Shown here piece after piece: positions 46,501 through 56,900 of a DNA stretch of 64,000 bases. Positions within the stretch are counted from its first letter, which is position 1; each line of letters begins with the position of its first letter. The notes under the pieces were generated by a model. That model had not been told where the DNA came from. It did no database searches and was given only the letters and a program-made list of their open reading frames with translations. A program made the translations under genes and the position numbers. The stretch covers positions 18,262 to 82,261 of the forward strand of contig JAAEAF010006912.1 in NCBI GenBank assembly GCA_011037195.1, given 5' to 3'. This DNA comes from Triatoma infestans (taxonomy: Eukaryota > Arthropoda > Insecta > Hemiptera > Reduviidae).

Positions 46501-46828
46501 ATATAATAATTGCATTTGTATGCTCCCGATCCAACTTTAAAACAGTTTTTTAAATTGATTTACTTTATGTGAGTAATTAATTTTATAACAACTCAATAGT
46601 ATACTGTACTTTGAGGTTATGCTATCAAAATGGCGGGTGGAGTAAACAAACTAAAGGATAATCGTTAGTCATAATTTTTTTTTGTTGAACCATTTCACAA
46701 AATATTCCGCCTGAATTACCTTGGTGAACGGCGACTGTGCACGAAGGCCCATCGCAGTACACCAGCGGATTCTCGGTCCAACCCCGATCATCGGAGCACA
46801 CGCAGCAACCACCAACCATTTCCTTCAT
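21739..46828 (-). CDS. Alh: AF10/AF17 (MLLT10/MLLT6) orthologue, PHD-finger chromatin factor, 17 exons
   Basis: The exons below join into one frame of 2997 nt (998 residues plus stop), with all donor and acceptor phases agreeing. AF10-family proteins are nuclear cofactors of the H3K79 methyltransferase DOT1L; the fly member is Alhambra. Visible domains: PHD finger 1 (about residues 7-62, starting [17 protein letters not shown]), then the zinc-knuckle and extended PHD finger 2 (about 64-178: [50 protein letters not shown]). A long low-complexity Ser/Thr/Asn-rich middle follows, with a polyQ tract. The octapeptide/leucine-zipper module that binds DOT1L lies at about 690-757 ([18 protein letters not shown], then [16 protein letters not shown]). 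The C terminus has Gly and Gln tracts. The ATG at 46828 is chosen because an in-frame stop lies shortly upstream and it matches AF17 starts. No lesion is seen. Alternative exons cannot be excluded. Confidence 0.93.
22293..22395 (-). CDS. Alh: AF10-like exon 16
   Basis: 103 nt, acceptor TTTTACAG|ATCG and donor CCTCAG|GTAATC. It encodes [20 protein letters not shown] and a Gln-rich end. Confidence 0.83.
22396..23526. other. AF10-like intron 15 with repeat fragments
   Basis: The intron contains an AT dinucleotide tract (about 22536-22570) and a GC-richer segment, about 22570-23050. On the minus strand this segment includes a GGCC hairpin followed by GAAATACGTC near 22890-22915, reminiscent of the retroelement motif described in the findings. 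The segment is likely a retroelement end; its family is not recognised. Confidence 0.4.
23527..23637 (-). CDS. Alh: AF10-like exon 15
   Basis: 111 nt, acceptor TTAATAG|GCAACAG and donor GGAG|GTAAGG. It encodes [20 protein letters not shown] and ends [10 protein letters not shown]. Confidence 0.83.
23730..23955 (-). CDS. Alh: AF10-like exon 14
   Basis: 226 nt, acceptor AATAAACAG|TATCG and donor ATCAG|GTATCC. It encodes a Ser/Thr-rich segment, [13 protein letters not shown] and a proline run. Confidence 0.85.
24054..24191 (-). CDS. Alh: AF10-like exon 13, leucine zipper
   Basis: 138 nt, acceptor ATTTTCAG|TTGC and donor AATG|GTAAAT. It encodes the coiled coil [20 protein letters not shown] and [14 protein letters not shown], which with exon 12 forms the DOT1L-binding surface in the family. 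Confidence 0.92.
26264..29206 (+). pseudogene. R2-clade non-LTR retrotransposon ORF, decayed
   Basis: Plus-strand coding patches follow the R2-clade order. A single N-terminal C2H2 finger lies near 26575-26640 ([20 protein letters not shown] followed by RH). A pre-RT segment contains DTAPGPGGM (27238-27263). Reverse transcriptase follows: motif [15 protein letters not shown], motif [11 protein letters not shown], motif [10 protein letters not shown] (27880-27910). A CCHC knuckle (LCRKCGREN, then SHVLGSC; 28670-28730) comes next, and then a restriction-like endonuclease ([17 protein letters not shown]; about 28860-28950) with the trailing [14 protein letters not shown]. At least four frameshifts or stops separate these patches. 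It is not in rDNA. In R2 relatives this enzyme nicks and primes on its target; here it is dead. Confidence 0.85.
29207..29699. other. Spacer between LINE and mariner remnant
   Basis: An AT-rich stretch after the LINE stop, probably its 3' UTR followed by hAT-like interior. No gene is seen. Confidence 0.35.
29700..30420 (-). pseudogene. Mariner-family transposase remnant
   Basis: Minus-strand patches match the mariner order: [19 protein letters not shown] (about 30340-30285), [20 protein letters not shown] (about 30110-30060) with the first catalytic region, [20 protein letters not shown] (about 29935-29880) and the second catalytic Asp in [11 protein letters not shown] (about 29830-29795). 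Several frameshifts and stops make it inactive. The terminal inverted repeats were not located. Confidence 0.75.
31014..31316 (+). mobile_element. Candidate solo LTR in intron 12
   Basis: A GC-richer 303-bp segment starts TGTAACAGCAACC. The flanks TATATG at 31008-31013 and 31317-31322 are identical. Inside lies a TATA-like TATATATA (31089-31096), followed about 30 bases later by an ACAGTTCATAC initiator-like site, as in Gypsy-type LTRs. The right end lacks the expected CA, so the border or the class is uncertain. It interrupts a dispersed-repeat copy. Confidence 0.4.
31834..32053 (-). CDS. Alh: AF10-like exon 12, octapeptide motif
   Basis: 220 nt, acceptor ATTTCAG|CCG and donor GATA|GTAAGT. 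It ends with the conserved octapeptide region [18 protein letters not shown] and splits the Ile codon preceding the leucine zipper, as expected from family sequence order. Confidence 0.9.
32054..33568. other. AF10-like intron 11
   Basis: A 1.5-kb AT-rich intron. No mobile element with defined ends and no gene are recognised. Confidence 0.6.
33569..33728 (-). CDS. Alh: AF10-like exon 11
   Basis: 160 nt, donor CCTCAG|GTATTA. The acceptor AATAAAG|AATG has a weak pyrimidine tract; it is chosen because it keeps the frame [16 protein letters not shown] open, and other AGs nearby lead to a stop. Confidence 0.8.
34310..34674 (+). mobile_element. Gypsy-type solo LTR in intron 10
   Basis: A 365-bp segment from TGTAACGCAGCC to AACGTTACA, flanked by the 4-bp duplication ATAT (34306-34309 and 34675-34678). 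It contains a TATA box (TATAAATA, 34422-34429) and an AATAAA polyadenylation signal (34575-34580), in the order of promoter then terminator typical of an LTR. No internal region is present, so this is the product of LTR-LTR recombination. It lies antisense to the AF10-like gene. Confidence 0.85.
34711..35328. mobile_element. Foldback element, family B
   Basis: An imperfect palindrome with arms of about 270-290 bp centred near 35040, flanked by a perfect 12-bp duplication AGAAATGTAAGT (34699-34710 and 35329-35340). Both arms carry the hammerhead-like motif; in the right arm this is stem ATCTC (35174-35178), TTGAAAA, hairpin GACA/TGTC, GAA, ACGT, then GAGAT (35210-35214). The left arm is about 40 bp longer at its outer end. 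It lies in intron 10. Confidence 0.8.
35605..35781 (-). CDS. Alh: AF10-like exon 10
   Basis: 177 nt, acceptor TGTTTAAG|GGTAAA and donor AAAAT|GTAAGT. It encodes [20 protein letters not shown] and ends TIKEEKDIK. Confidence 0.82.
36347..36475 (+). repeat. 27-bp tandem repeat
   Basis: Four to five head-to-tail copies of a 27-bp unit containing AAGTGAACAAGTTAGTAAC, within the left end of the Tc1-like element. Its flanks (TGATTTACCATTTAATGCC) are also duplicated on either side, at about 36300 and 36500, so the array grew by duplicating a larger segment. Confidence 0.85.
36563..37173. mobile_element. Foldback element, family A, copy 2
   Basis: Arms of about 160-190 bp (36564-36751 and 37007-37166) surround a 255-bp centre. 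The flanks ACTTTACACA (36553-36562) and ACTTTATACA (37174-37183) match at 9 of 10. The left arm (minus strand) keeps a degraded hammerhead-like motif near 36600-36645; the right arm lacks about 50 bases that contain it. The right border falls after CAACA, as in the copy at 60 kb. Confidence 0.8.
38718..38903 (-). CDS. Alh: AF10-like exon 9
   Basis: 186 nt, acceptor TTTAACAG|TAGATC and donor TCTAT|GTAAGT. It encodes [20 protein letters not shown] and a Ser/Asn-rich tail. No open-frame start lies in it, so it is visible only by splice logic. Confidence 0.82.
39682..39988 (-). CDS. Alh: AF10-like exon 8
   Basis: 307 nt, acceptor TCTCACAG|GTGTGG and donor TCTAG|GTAATA. It encodes [17 protein letters not shown], a Ser/Thr-rich region, a run of nine Gln and PVKRSR. 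Confidence 0.87.
39989..41457. repeat. AF10-like intron 7, filled by a long forward copy of the dispersed repeat
   Basis: About 40130-40966 is the most complete uninterrupted copy of the dispersed family in this window, roughly 840 bp, from TTTTTACTTCTAGTACGAG to the GAAAATCGTGTGAGTG end. It serves as the reference order of landmarks. The remainder of the intron is unremarkable. Confidence 0.65.
41458..41697 (-). CDS. Alh: AF10-like exon 7, with tandem acceptor
   Basis: 240 nt, following a 79-bp intron. The acceptor is a tandem site, GACAGCAG; use of the second AG would remove one codon without shifting the frame. It encodes a Thr/Pro/Gly-rich segment ([17 protein letters not shown]) and ends KRQSG. 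Donor TCAG|GTTAGG. Confidence 0.85.
41777..41959 (-). CDS. Alh: AF10-like exon 6
   Basis: 183 nt, acceptor TTCTGTAG|GT and donor GAAAAG|GTATTT. It encodes a Ser-rich segment ending ATNGSKRRK. Confidence 0.85.
42259..42379 (-). CDS. Alh: AF10-like exon 5
   Basis: 121 nt, acceptor TTTTTAAG|AAAAAAAG and donor CTAA|GTAAGT. It encodes [14 protein letters not shown] and ends KTTSKRKL, a basic stretch that could serve as a nuclear localisation signal. Confidence 0.85.
42563..42763 (-). CDS. Alh: AF10-like exon 4
   Basis: 201 nt, acceptor CCACGCAG|ACATGC and donor AAAATA|GTTAGT. It encodes the second PHD finger core, [10 protein letters not shown] through [12 protein letters not shown]. Confidence 0.9.
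42961..43125 (-). CDS. Alh: AF10-like exon 3
   Basis: 165 nt, acceptor TTAACAG|CG. It encodes [12 protein letters not shown] and [14 protein letters not shown] of the extended PHD region and ends ERYNK|GTTGGT. An alternative donor ten bases earlier (GTATAA) would break the frame into exon 4, so the GTTGGT site is chosen. Confidence 0.88.
43126..44288. repeat. AF10-like intron 2 with dispersed-repeat copies and a perfect 18-bp hairpin
   Basis: Positions 43267-43284 and 43296-43313 are perfect reverse complements (CACTCACACGACTTTCAC) separated by 11 bases. This is the terminal box of the dispersed repeat meeting its inverted counterpart. Diverged reverse-copy landmarks continue to about 43800. 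Confidence 0.7.
44289..44368 (-). CDS. Alh: AF10-like exon 2
   Basis: 80 nt, acceptor TTTACAG|CG and donor GTG|GTAAGT. It completes PHD finger 1 with [18 protein letters not shown]. The split Ala codon joins exon 1 correctly. Confidence 0.92.
44369..46719. other. AF10-like intron 1 with a retroelement remnant (about 44955-45430)
   Basis: A GC-richer patch reads on the minus strand as a coding-like segment ([20 protein letters not shown], then [10 protein letters not shown]). It is followed by an AATAATAAT-type tail near 44960-44975, as at the 3' end of a non-LTR retrotransposon. The family is not certain. The rest of the intron is AT-rich. Confidence 0.4.
46720..46828 (-). CDS. Alh: AF10-like exon 1 (first coding exon)
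   Basis: Encodes the start and first half of PHD finger 1 up to VAVHQ. It is 109 nt and ends after one base of a codon at CACCAAG|GTAATT. An upstream CTG codon at 46837 is in frame, but the first ATG is at 46828, and a TGA lies in frame upstream. Confidence 0.92.
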
Positions 46829-47939
46829 GTCCAGCACAGTTTTCTCAGCCCTCGGCGCCTCTCGCTGTCATTCCAACCATCTTAAGACCGTCGTTCGTCT
46901 TTCTTTCACATCTTATGAAGCGACAGATATTCCATTTTAACTGATTAACAACAATTTACTTACAAAAAAAAGGAGGGCGAACTCTTCGTCTTGTCACTAT
47001 AAGGTACGCGGAGCGACTGCTACCACTGTTGCTAGAAAACAGTGTTGCTAGAAGCAAATAGTTTAGTTAATGTTTCAAATTTCCCTCGAGGTTTTTTAAT
47101 TCATAAATAATTGAAAAATAAGTAATTCATTCTAGTTCTACGCTATTTTAATTAATTATACTTACAATTGATATAATTAAGGTAATTAAATATAATCTTT
47201 TTATTTTCTCAAAATGAATAATGTCTGTAAATGAAAAAATTATTTTAGTCACTATATAATTAATTGTTATCAGGAATTTCATATCAAAACCATATGTTTA
47301 TTGATTTCAGCATTAATTTGTTAATTTATAAATTTATCTTTACAAATCGCACTATCATTAACATAACGGGATTAGCATTCGTAAATCCCGCCACGTTTAA
47401 ATCTTTAAAAAGTTGACATAACTGATGAATACTTTTAATCTAAATATAAGTAAATTAAAGTTTAATAAACAAACGAACTGATTTCTTCAGCAATTTCTAA
47501 TTCGCAAAATATTCGCACAAATATCATTGTTATAGAAATTTTATATAGAAATGCCTGCTTCAGGCTAGTAGTCAAATTTTTATTTTATTCCATCAAAATA
47601 GATTAATATTAGTAATTATTTCTTTCTCGATCATTTTCTTTAATCAACAATTCTGTCAGAGACCAGTAAATTTGTCAGTTTGATTGAAAATCCCTAAGGA
47701 ACATTTTTAATCGTAATTATTCAGTTTTATATTGCATTATTTATAAAAATAAATCAGTTAATTAGAGATTTTTCTCCCTAATCAAAATTAAAAATATCAT
47801 TTAGTGTAAATATTTATTTTTTGAAAGGTTGATCATAAAATCATAACCTTATTGTTCGTTGTGGCGTTGCTGATCTGTATTGTTGATAACTGTGTGATAA
47901 CAGCTAATACAACTTGATAGACGCTGATTGAGGAAAGAG
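46829..47939. promoter_or_regulatory. Intergenic region between two divergent genes
   Basis: 1.1 kb between the AF10-like start (minus) and the first proposed exon of the zinc-finger gene (plus). The part next to AF10 (46829-47045) is distinctly less AT-rich and is probably its 5' UTR and core promoter. No TATA box can be singled out. Confidence 0.4.
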
Positions 47940-47956
47940 ATGGATCACATATACTG
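47940..47956 (+). CDS. Zinc-finger gene exon 1 (tentative)
   Basis: The ATG at 47940 gives MDHIY and two bases of a Trp codon, then the donor TACTG|GTATGA. It supplies exactly the phase that exon 2 needs. The short length makes chance agreement possible. Confidence 0.4.
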
Positions 47957-50900
47957 GTATGATTTGTAGACATAATTGTACTTTATCGAACGACCCTGGG
48001 TAGAAGTAGATATTGGTATTTCCGTATGATTAGTTTTTTTTGGAAAGGATGTTTATAAATATATTTTTTTTATACAAGCAGATAAGTAAACGTACTTCTG
48101 TCTTTTTTTCTTACATTATAGCGAATTGTCAAGAATTAGTCGTAACAAATGTTCACTATGATATCAGAAAAATTAATACTGGATTTGTTTACACTAAATA
48201 TACAAAAGAATATGTTTTAAATTATTCAGTAGATTTAATGTTAGATAATAAAACTGCTGTTTTTTTTTAATTAGAAAGCCAAATAAATTGGATATTTTCA
48301 TTATAATATCCAATTATAATGGTAAATAATACTTTTTAAAACAAGTATGAAACAGTTTAACAGAATATCTAAATGTTAAAGACGCGCTTCTTGTTTAAGT
48401 GTAAAGTTGATAACTAAAGAGCTATTAAATAATTTTATTCCCCATTAACTAAATAAGCAATTGCCATGTTTGTTTTTATTTACTCTCTTGGTCTTAATGA
48501 CTTAACTTAAACGATCAGCTGATCCCCACCACTTGTTTTGAAGAAGGTTAATGTAAAATGAAAACAAAAATAATTAAGAAACTCATTTATGGGTTATGAT
48601 CAATAAATAGGTTTAGCGGTAATCTTTATTTACTTCGTAGTAAAAGTGTGTACATACTTAAGCAGGAGAGATAAACTCATTCATAAATAATTCATTCCTT
48701 GTTTAAGTATTAACCCTTAAATTGCCGCATATTAATTTGGTAAACGATAAGATTTGATCTATGTTTCACATTAATATGATATTTTAGATAAAGTTATGCC
48801 GTAGAATACTGTATATATATACATATATTTTTTTTATTTTTGGCATTACTCCAACTCGATAAATAAGATTTGGAGTTTTTATTTATTAGACCAATTAATT
48901 GCCCGTAAAGAAACGTATTATGAAAAAACTAATTATACTTTCATCTTGTATAAACAATTTGTTCATTAATAAAACAACAGATTGTATTTCCGTCTTAGCG
49001 TACGTTTTCTTTTGTTTTAGGAAATAATTGTTTAATGTATCATTTATTTTTATTTTTAATGTTTTAATCCATGTTAATACGTTTATAGAAATTGTACACT
49101 GAAATAAATGAAAACTTACTAATTATGAGTACTTTTTCATCAGAACACTATTCAAAATGCCCTTTTTTTTTCAGGAACACATTTGTAAAAGAGAAAAACA
49201 TGTATAAAGAAGAATTTACAAAAATAATTTATGATTTCCAAAAAAAGAATATTCTTCCAAAAAAAGAAAATAGTCCTACAAGTCCTGGTCTACCACCAGG
49301 GATTCTTACCCCTCCTCCGAGGTTCGTATGATTTTTGCCATTATTCATCACTTGTTATTTTGTGCATATGGTTAGATGTGTTTCAGCTTTAGTTGAATTT
49401 TTGTCAGAATATTAGGAAATAAAAATCACCAATCTTTATTTATACTTGTAACATGTTCTCACCTGCATTTAAGATGATATCAATTACATTTTAGGAAACC
49501 AGTTATCTTCCTTATTTCAATTTTCAGAATTTATACCCTCCTTAATTAACCAGCGCGAAATAGTGAAGTTTTTTTATATATATTTTGAAATGATCTACTT
49601 ATTCTAATAATTTCTAAAAGGATCTTAATCTATTTTTTTAGTTTATCTGGCATGTTATTTTGCTATTCTCCTACGCCAAGGCTTCGGCTTGGATGCATCA
49701 CGCGGTCCATTATAAAATTTTAGGATGCGCTGGCGCTTGATGTTCCTTTAATTGGATATTCAGGAGGACGCGAACAATGTCACTCCCCTAATCCAGTATA
49801 TTATATCTTTCTCGGGCTTCATAATTTTCAAAATATTTTCATAATTAGTGTAGACTAAAATAAAGTAGTGGTAAGACCAAGCAGTAGTAAAGAAAAAGTC
49901 TCAAAAAGGTGCAACCATATAATTCTTTACATTTAAGAAAATTATCTTATATAATTTTTTTTATTTTATTTTTTATAGTGTTGACCAAGAAAAAACTCCT
50001 TCTGGAAGGGATATTCCGCCACATTTGCCAAAAATGTTTATCGATTTATTGGAACCAGTTCAAGGGGTATGAATTCCTTCCAAATTATATATATATAATA
50101 TATGTAACAAATTATAGTATATAATAGAGTTTAAAAAATCAAGAATCATTTATAACAATATAAAGTTGCAAAAGAGGCATTTTAGTAGGTGTTTAATTAG
50201 GATAACAGCCTATTTTCTCTCTTTAACCCGTTGAATAGTTAATTGCTTTTTGACTTTAATCGCCAGTGCCGTGAGTAATAGAGTGCAAACTTTTTATAAT
50301 GGATTCTTCTTGTTTTTTGTACTGCTTGGATTGGTCTGTACAACAGTTGTTATTGGTAGATTTGCCAGTTTTCCTGATAACAAGGTTAATTTCTCAAGTT
50401 ATATATACTCAGACCATAAATTTTCATTTCTCTTATCATTTCTAACAAGAAATAGTATCTCACTTTACTTGCAAAACTTGCTGAGTATTAATAATGGAGT
50501 TGAGTAATTGATATTCGTTAATAACATATAAGAGGTTAAACATAATTTGCATCCAATGACAAAAATAAAAATGAATGGATAATTGATGAATTATGAAAGC
50601 ATTTGCTTATATATTTTCGTCGAAATATTTTGATGCAGCTCTCTTTAATCACGTCTATATTATTACTTTATTTTATGAACTACATGTTTATATAATAAAT
50701 CTCCATACATATGATAATGACGACAACTCCATCGTGTGCTTTTCCAATTGTCTTATTTAAAAAAAAAAAAGAAAAAAAAAAGTCCATAATCAGTTTTTCA
50801 GGGCATTTTTCCTAACAATTGGCTTTTTTTCCCAGAATTTTTATTTAAAAAAAAAAAAAAAAAAATCCACACGGATAGTACACAAATCCGCCAACAGAAA

Positions 50901-53900
50901 GCACTTGAATGATCTTGTTTAATATATTAATTTCAGTTGAAAAATTTCTCATTCACTTCCTTCTTGCAACATACCCACTTAATTATTTTCATTAATTGAA
51001 TATTTTTTGTTTTAAAGATCTTAATATCATTAAATTGGATACAGTTGTTATTGTATTGAAAACAAAACAAAAAACTTTAAAGTTCTCGTTTTTATATTTT
51101 TATTTTTGCCGTGATTAATTCATCAGTTGTCCATTAATTTTAATTAGTCATTCAGTGTAATTTATGACTATAGTTTAATGCACTTTTGAACCAATTACTG
51201 GTATCCTATTAACAATAATCCTAGACATTTTTTGGATAAAAGTTCTCTTAATTTTGTTTTGCTTTCTTACACGTTCGCGTAAATTTTCGAAATTAATCAT
51301 TAATTTTACAGTAGAAATATATATTTTGAAAGGTCTCTCTCTGAATCTTCTTTTTTATTTATTAGTATTTAATTTATTAATGTACCTAAAGAATCAGTTT
51401 GTCTTTTTTTTTGAAAAAAGTTTTTATTTGTAAGAGTTTTTCTGTAAAGGACTAATATATATTATAGCACTTCTTTTTTTTATATTATACCACTCCTTTT
51501 TTTTTTTGGTCTCTCTTTTTTTAGTTTCTCTTACTCGTATAAGTTGAATTATTGTGATCGTGTGAAATTTTCGAAATTGAGTTTACTCTGGATGTACATT
51601 TTTGAAATCCTTTGAATATGGAGCAAATGTTTCCAGCGAATAGTGTACGAATGAAGACAGTAAATTTTCAAATTATCTTTGCCGCTATAATATATTTAAT
51701 TAGCTGTATTGGGTGTAATGGTGAAGTGTTTGAAAATCAATTTTTTTTTTTTTTTTTTTTTATAAAGCTACGTGTCTTGATTGTCTTTGCCTCTTTGACA
51801 CAATGTATGCTTTACACTTCAATCTGCCATTATTATCTGCATCGATTTTACCTTTACCTGTTTACTTTTTTCTTATCGCTAAGGAATTTAACTCTTTTTT
51901 TTCTCCTCTTCAGTTCCACTTATAGCTGATTATTTTCCTGTAATATTGAACTAAAAGATATGGTCTTTAATTAGTGCTCATGTTTTGCTTTAAATTGTAA
52001 ACTTAAAAATTCTGTTTTGATTTAATTTTTTCGTATTTTTCTTCTTTTTTAAGAAAGGATTATTATAATAAGGAGAATTTTAAGGAGAAAGGATATTATA
52101 ATAATCAGATTCATTATTTAAATTTGGAATCCATATTTATCCCTATTTGTTTTGGGTTTTCTATTTCCCAGCCATGGGAAATTGAAATGACTATCCAGCG
52201 AAATTATACCAGTCGTTTTATTTGGGCTCCACTGTATGTGTCGTCCGTAACAATTTACAAATATGTACATGATAGCCGTTTGGTGTCTGGTGGTGATCTG
52301 GAATCCAACTAGTTGCACACGTTAATTGTCTCTGCAGGCCTTATGTATATTATGTGGAATGTTGGGGTAGTGTCAGTAATCGTGTTGTTAACGTGGGATA
52401 CTCGCAGCGACGCCAAGATTCCTGGTGGATATTGGTGGTTTTCTCCATTTTTACTTTCTCTTACTCCTAGTAAGAGGAATTATTGCGATCGTGTCAGATT
52501 TTCAAACTTGGGTTTTCACCGGAAACACATATGTTCTGGGGTTCTCTGAATACGAAAAAAAATGTTTTTAGCGAATGGTCTGTATGGTGTCTGTGTTGTT
52601 AACAGAATATTTAAACAGGAAAAGTCGCAGGAATCTCAAACTTGATATTCTTCTTAGGCACTATCACCACATTAGGACACGAAGATTAGGGGCAAAATCC
52701 ATCAACCGGAAGAACGACCTTATTGAATGGCTTTTTCTTTTTCGTGATGTTCTCGACAATGGCTTCAACGATTTTGTTTAAACTTCGTATATTATCTACA
52801 AACATAATACCTATCATTTCTGTTTGCAACATTTTCCGGGGAAAATTGATTTTTTGGGGTTCTGGGGAAATAGTAGCATTATGCTTTCCTCTAAAGTATC
52901 ACTTCACTAGAATTTGTGTTGTATCACTAATATAATATTAATACACATTAGAATTAGAATGACACGGGGGAGGGAACTCAAACCCAGGCACTGCAGCCTA
53001 CCCATTGAGGCTTATTGTGCCAACCCCTCAATACCTAGTAGAGGAATCCTCCCCTCTTCATGAGGTCCAGGACTTTCCCCACCAGTCCTTCTTGCAGTAC
53101 GATTTCCTCAGTTCTCAACGTGCCGAAGATCTTTTACCGCAATCTGCCGACCGCAACGCAATCAACAACAGGTGCGTGGCCATCTCGTCCTTCTCTTGAC
53201 ACAATCTACACAATGACTCCGAATAACCAATCCCACCTTGTGCAGATGTGTCTTGAACCTACAGTGGCCTGAAAATAGGCCCGTTATCAGACAGAACCTG
53301 CTTAAGCCCAGGGTCTCTCTGATTCTTCTTCTACACAGCTCTGGCATGACCATTTTGCCGTGTTTTGCCCCAGTACTTAGCCTCCAGTGACGATTCTCTC
53401 CGAGTCCATTCTCTCAGAGACGCCCTCGCCATACTTTTTGCTATTCCCAGAACAGGTTCCGGCACACAGAAAGGAGAGTTCGCTCCATTCCTAGCCAGTT
53501 GGTCGGCTAGTTCATTACCTTTAATCCCCTTGTGTCCCGGCGCACTTTGTTGTGCCGAGATAACGCCTCCAGGGAATCTCTACTCTCCCAGACTAGGGAA
53601 GAAGTAATTCTGAATGCTCCAAGTGCCTTCAGTGCAGCCTGGCTGTCCGAGAAGACAGCCAGATATTTCCCTATTTCTAGAGCCCATACGCAAGTTCTCC
53701 TCAGCACAGATCTTTATTGCACAGACTTCACCCTGGAATACCGTGGAGTATCCACTGAGGGACCTGTCAATGAGTACCTCTGGTTTAACTCCATATATGC
53801 CGGCTCCAGTTCTGCAGGCCATTTTGGACCCATCCGTAAACCAGGATCCCCCAGTCCGGCCTCGTTTTTCCCAACTTTTAGCCCATTCCGATTTTAACGT

Positions 53901-56900
53901 AAAGATCACTTGGAAGGGGAGCTCAAAGTGGAATGTTAGACAGCACTCTTCCCCAGCCACCTTAAAGATAGGGCCCAGGGTCAACCTTCTGTGTGATGTC
54001 CAAATGCTTGGCCAAGGAGCTCCTCTGCTTCCACTGGCCATTGTTCATTACTCTGTACGCACTAGGCCTCGCCACCGCTTGTATCAAAAGATGCAGCGGA
54101 GGTAACCTCAGCAGTGCTTCCAATGCAGCCGTTGGGCACTACAAAATGCCCCCGAAATCTACAGGCACGCTAGCCTTTGAACCCCCGATAGGTTCTTCCC
54201 CGCAACCTGCTGTTCTGCTTTCGGCCACCACACCACTGCCCCATAAGTGAGGACAGGTATGATGGTCCGCGTATAGAGCCAGTGGGCCATTTTGGGGGAG
54301 AGACCCCATGTTTTCCCGCAGGATCTAGTAACTCCACAGAGAGACTTCTTTGCCTTCTTTGTAACATGCTCTTGATGCGCTTTCCAGGTGAGTCTGGAGT
54401 CCACAATGATCCCCATGTATTTCACTTGACTAGACACCTCCAGAGTTCTTTCGAAAAAGTTCACTGTGTTGAAGCATTCAACATTCCTTCTTCTGGTAAT
54501 TGGAACCAAGGTGGTCTTAGCGAAGTCTACATCACCCCTCCGCCACTTGCAGGTCCTCCTGTAGAAGCTCACCAACAACTGTCTGGGGTCTGCCCCTGAC
54601 CACGACCACTACATCGTCCGCGTAGCCCAGGACAGAACCCCCCCTGCGATCAAGCCCCACCAGCAGCTCGTTTACCACCATGCACCAAGAAGAGGAGACA
54701 AGACCCCCTCCTGATGGCATCCTCTTATAGCTGTGGTTTCAAGCGTCTCCTCATAAAGGTTAGCTCTGATTCTTCTAGTTTTGAGCACGCTACCAATCTA
54801 CCTGGTAATGGTCCGATTTACCCCGTGCCTTTGCAAAGCTAGCTTGATTTGACCCGAGCAGTGGGTCGTGCTGCTGAAGGCACCCTCTATATCCAGATAC
54901 ACACCCACCGCCACCTCCCTGCCATAATCCGCAGCCTCCAGTTCTCCTACAAGAGAGTGGAGGACCAGAGGATTTACCCCTTTGGAAGGCATGCTGATTA
55001 GGATGCAGCGGCCGCAGTAGAAGCACCGCCTCCCTGGTGTGCAGGTCTATCAGTTTCTCCAGCACTTTCATCATAAACGAGTAAAGGCTGATTGGTCTAA
55101 AATCTTTGGTTTGGGTATGAGTCCTCTTCCTCAACGGGGCATGGTTGAGGGCCAAACTTGCTCTCATTACCCTGCAAAGGAAAGGAGCCAGAATTTCACT
55201 TCCCTGCTGTAATAATGCAGGAAGGATATCATCAGGACCCGGCGACTTGTAGGGCTTAAAATGATTTATTGCCCACTTAATCTTATCGTGTGTGACGCAT
55301 CCTTTGGCCACGGTCTAATCTTCCCTGGGTCCAGGCCGATTCCGTGGACACATTAACGATTCGTCCCGCGGTACCACCGTCGTCACCCTTGAGCCAGGAA
55401 AGTGCACCTGCAGCAAGTGCCCCAAAGTATCCTTTCCCGCCTCTGTAAAGTCACCGTCAGGTTTCCTGATTGTTCCCATCGGATTTGCCGGTACCCTTGA
55501 CAGTAATCTATGGAGTCTGGCTTCTTCGGAGGTCGTTTCTACCTCCTCGCCCAGCCTTCTTCACGAGTTCCTTTTAGATTTCCTAATCGCTAAATTGTAA
55601 GAGGTTAGGGCCTCACGCTACTCTTCCCGTGTTCCCTTCCTCTTTGCCGCATTAAACAGCCTTCTTTCTCTCTCGCACGGAGGCCCGCTCGTTGGTCATT
55701 CCACCAGCTGACCCCTCTGATGGATGTGTTCACCACTTCCGTGCAGTTGTCCCTAAAAGCATCCAGGATTATCCGCTGCAGTTGATCCGCAGCGTCCTCG
55801 ATGTCATTCTGGGTCTTGAAAGAGCGTTTGACTGTAATGATGTTCTGGCGGTGAGGGCGGGCATTGTCGTCGAGAAAAACGAATTGTGGTCCAATATTGT
55901 CTCGGAAGTCTGAGACAAACCTCCGAATAATGTCGTCTCTATATCTCATCCCCATTTAAAGTGTCCTGAATGATGTTTAGCACTCATCATTCAGCCTGAT
56001 TGTTGAGGGTAATTCCACCCCACATCATGACACCGCCACCGCGGTATGCTGTTACCGGTTGGATAAATTGTGGTTCAAAACGAGAGTTTGGCCTTCTCCA
56101 TACTCGCAAACGTCTGCTATCACTGAATAAACAGAATCTTGATTCGTTACTAAACAATACAAATTCCCAGTTTTGGTCTTCCCTCAGCCTATGTTTACCC
56201 ATACCAATCTTGCTCTTCTAAGACGAGTGTCCAAATTGGGCCTTCTAACAGGGCGATACGAATGTAAACCAAACTCTCTCAATCGATTTCTAATCGCTTG
56301 ATCAGATACTTGAATACCAGAGGATTCAAAAAGACGATTTTGTAACTCTCGGGCGGTCAAAAAAGAGTTTCTGCGGGCATTTATCCTCACTAACGGTCTT
56401 CTCATTCAGTGGTACTTCGAAAATTCCCACCACGTCTTTGTACAGTTCCAAACCCGCGGTATCTTTGCAAAGCCCGGCAAACAACACTTGGTGTCATGTT
56501 CAAAGCATTAGCAATCTCAAGCTGAGAAAGGCCCTGGAAATGAAAGTGGACAATTAAATTTGCCCTTTCATCACTCAGAGGTCGGTCTTCTTTGCATGAT
56601 GAAAAATAAAAATTGAGAAGAAAAAAAATGTGCATTCACTTTCAAATGCATTGGAATACTGAATCACACTGAAGGACAAAATTAGCAGTGTTTGTTTTTG
56701 TTGTTTATCAAAATGAATTAACCTTTGTATGACCAAGAAATGCATTAATCCCTTAATACAAACAAATATTGAATGCCAAAATAAGAGATAAACATCATAA
56801 CATTGTGTAAGTAAATTATTTTCAAAGTTATTTATAAATTCCTTAGCAACTTGTGAGTAGTTTAGAATAGGTTTTTGATGTTGAAATTTTTCTCGAAAAC

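Noticed and set aside
46829..46837. CTG codon at 46837 as the AF10-like start
   Set aside because: The ATG at 46828 lies three codons inside and fits AF17-type N termini; an in-frame TGA lies upstream of both.
50250..50507. Hydrophobic 85-codon open frame resembling a membrane protein
   Set aside because: Phe/Leu/Ile richness follows from T-rich DNA; no splice sites or homologous motif support it.
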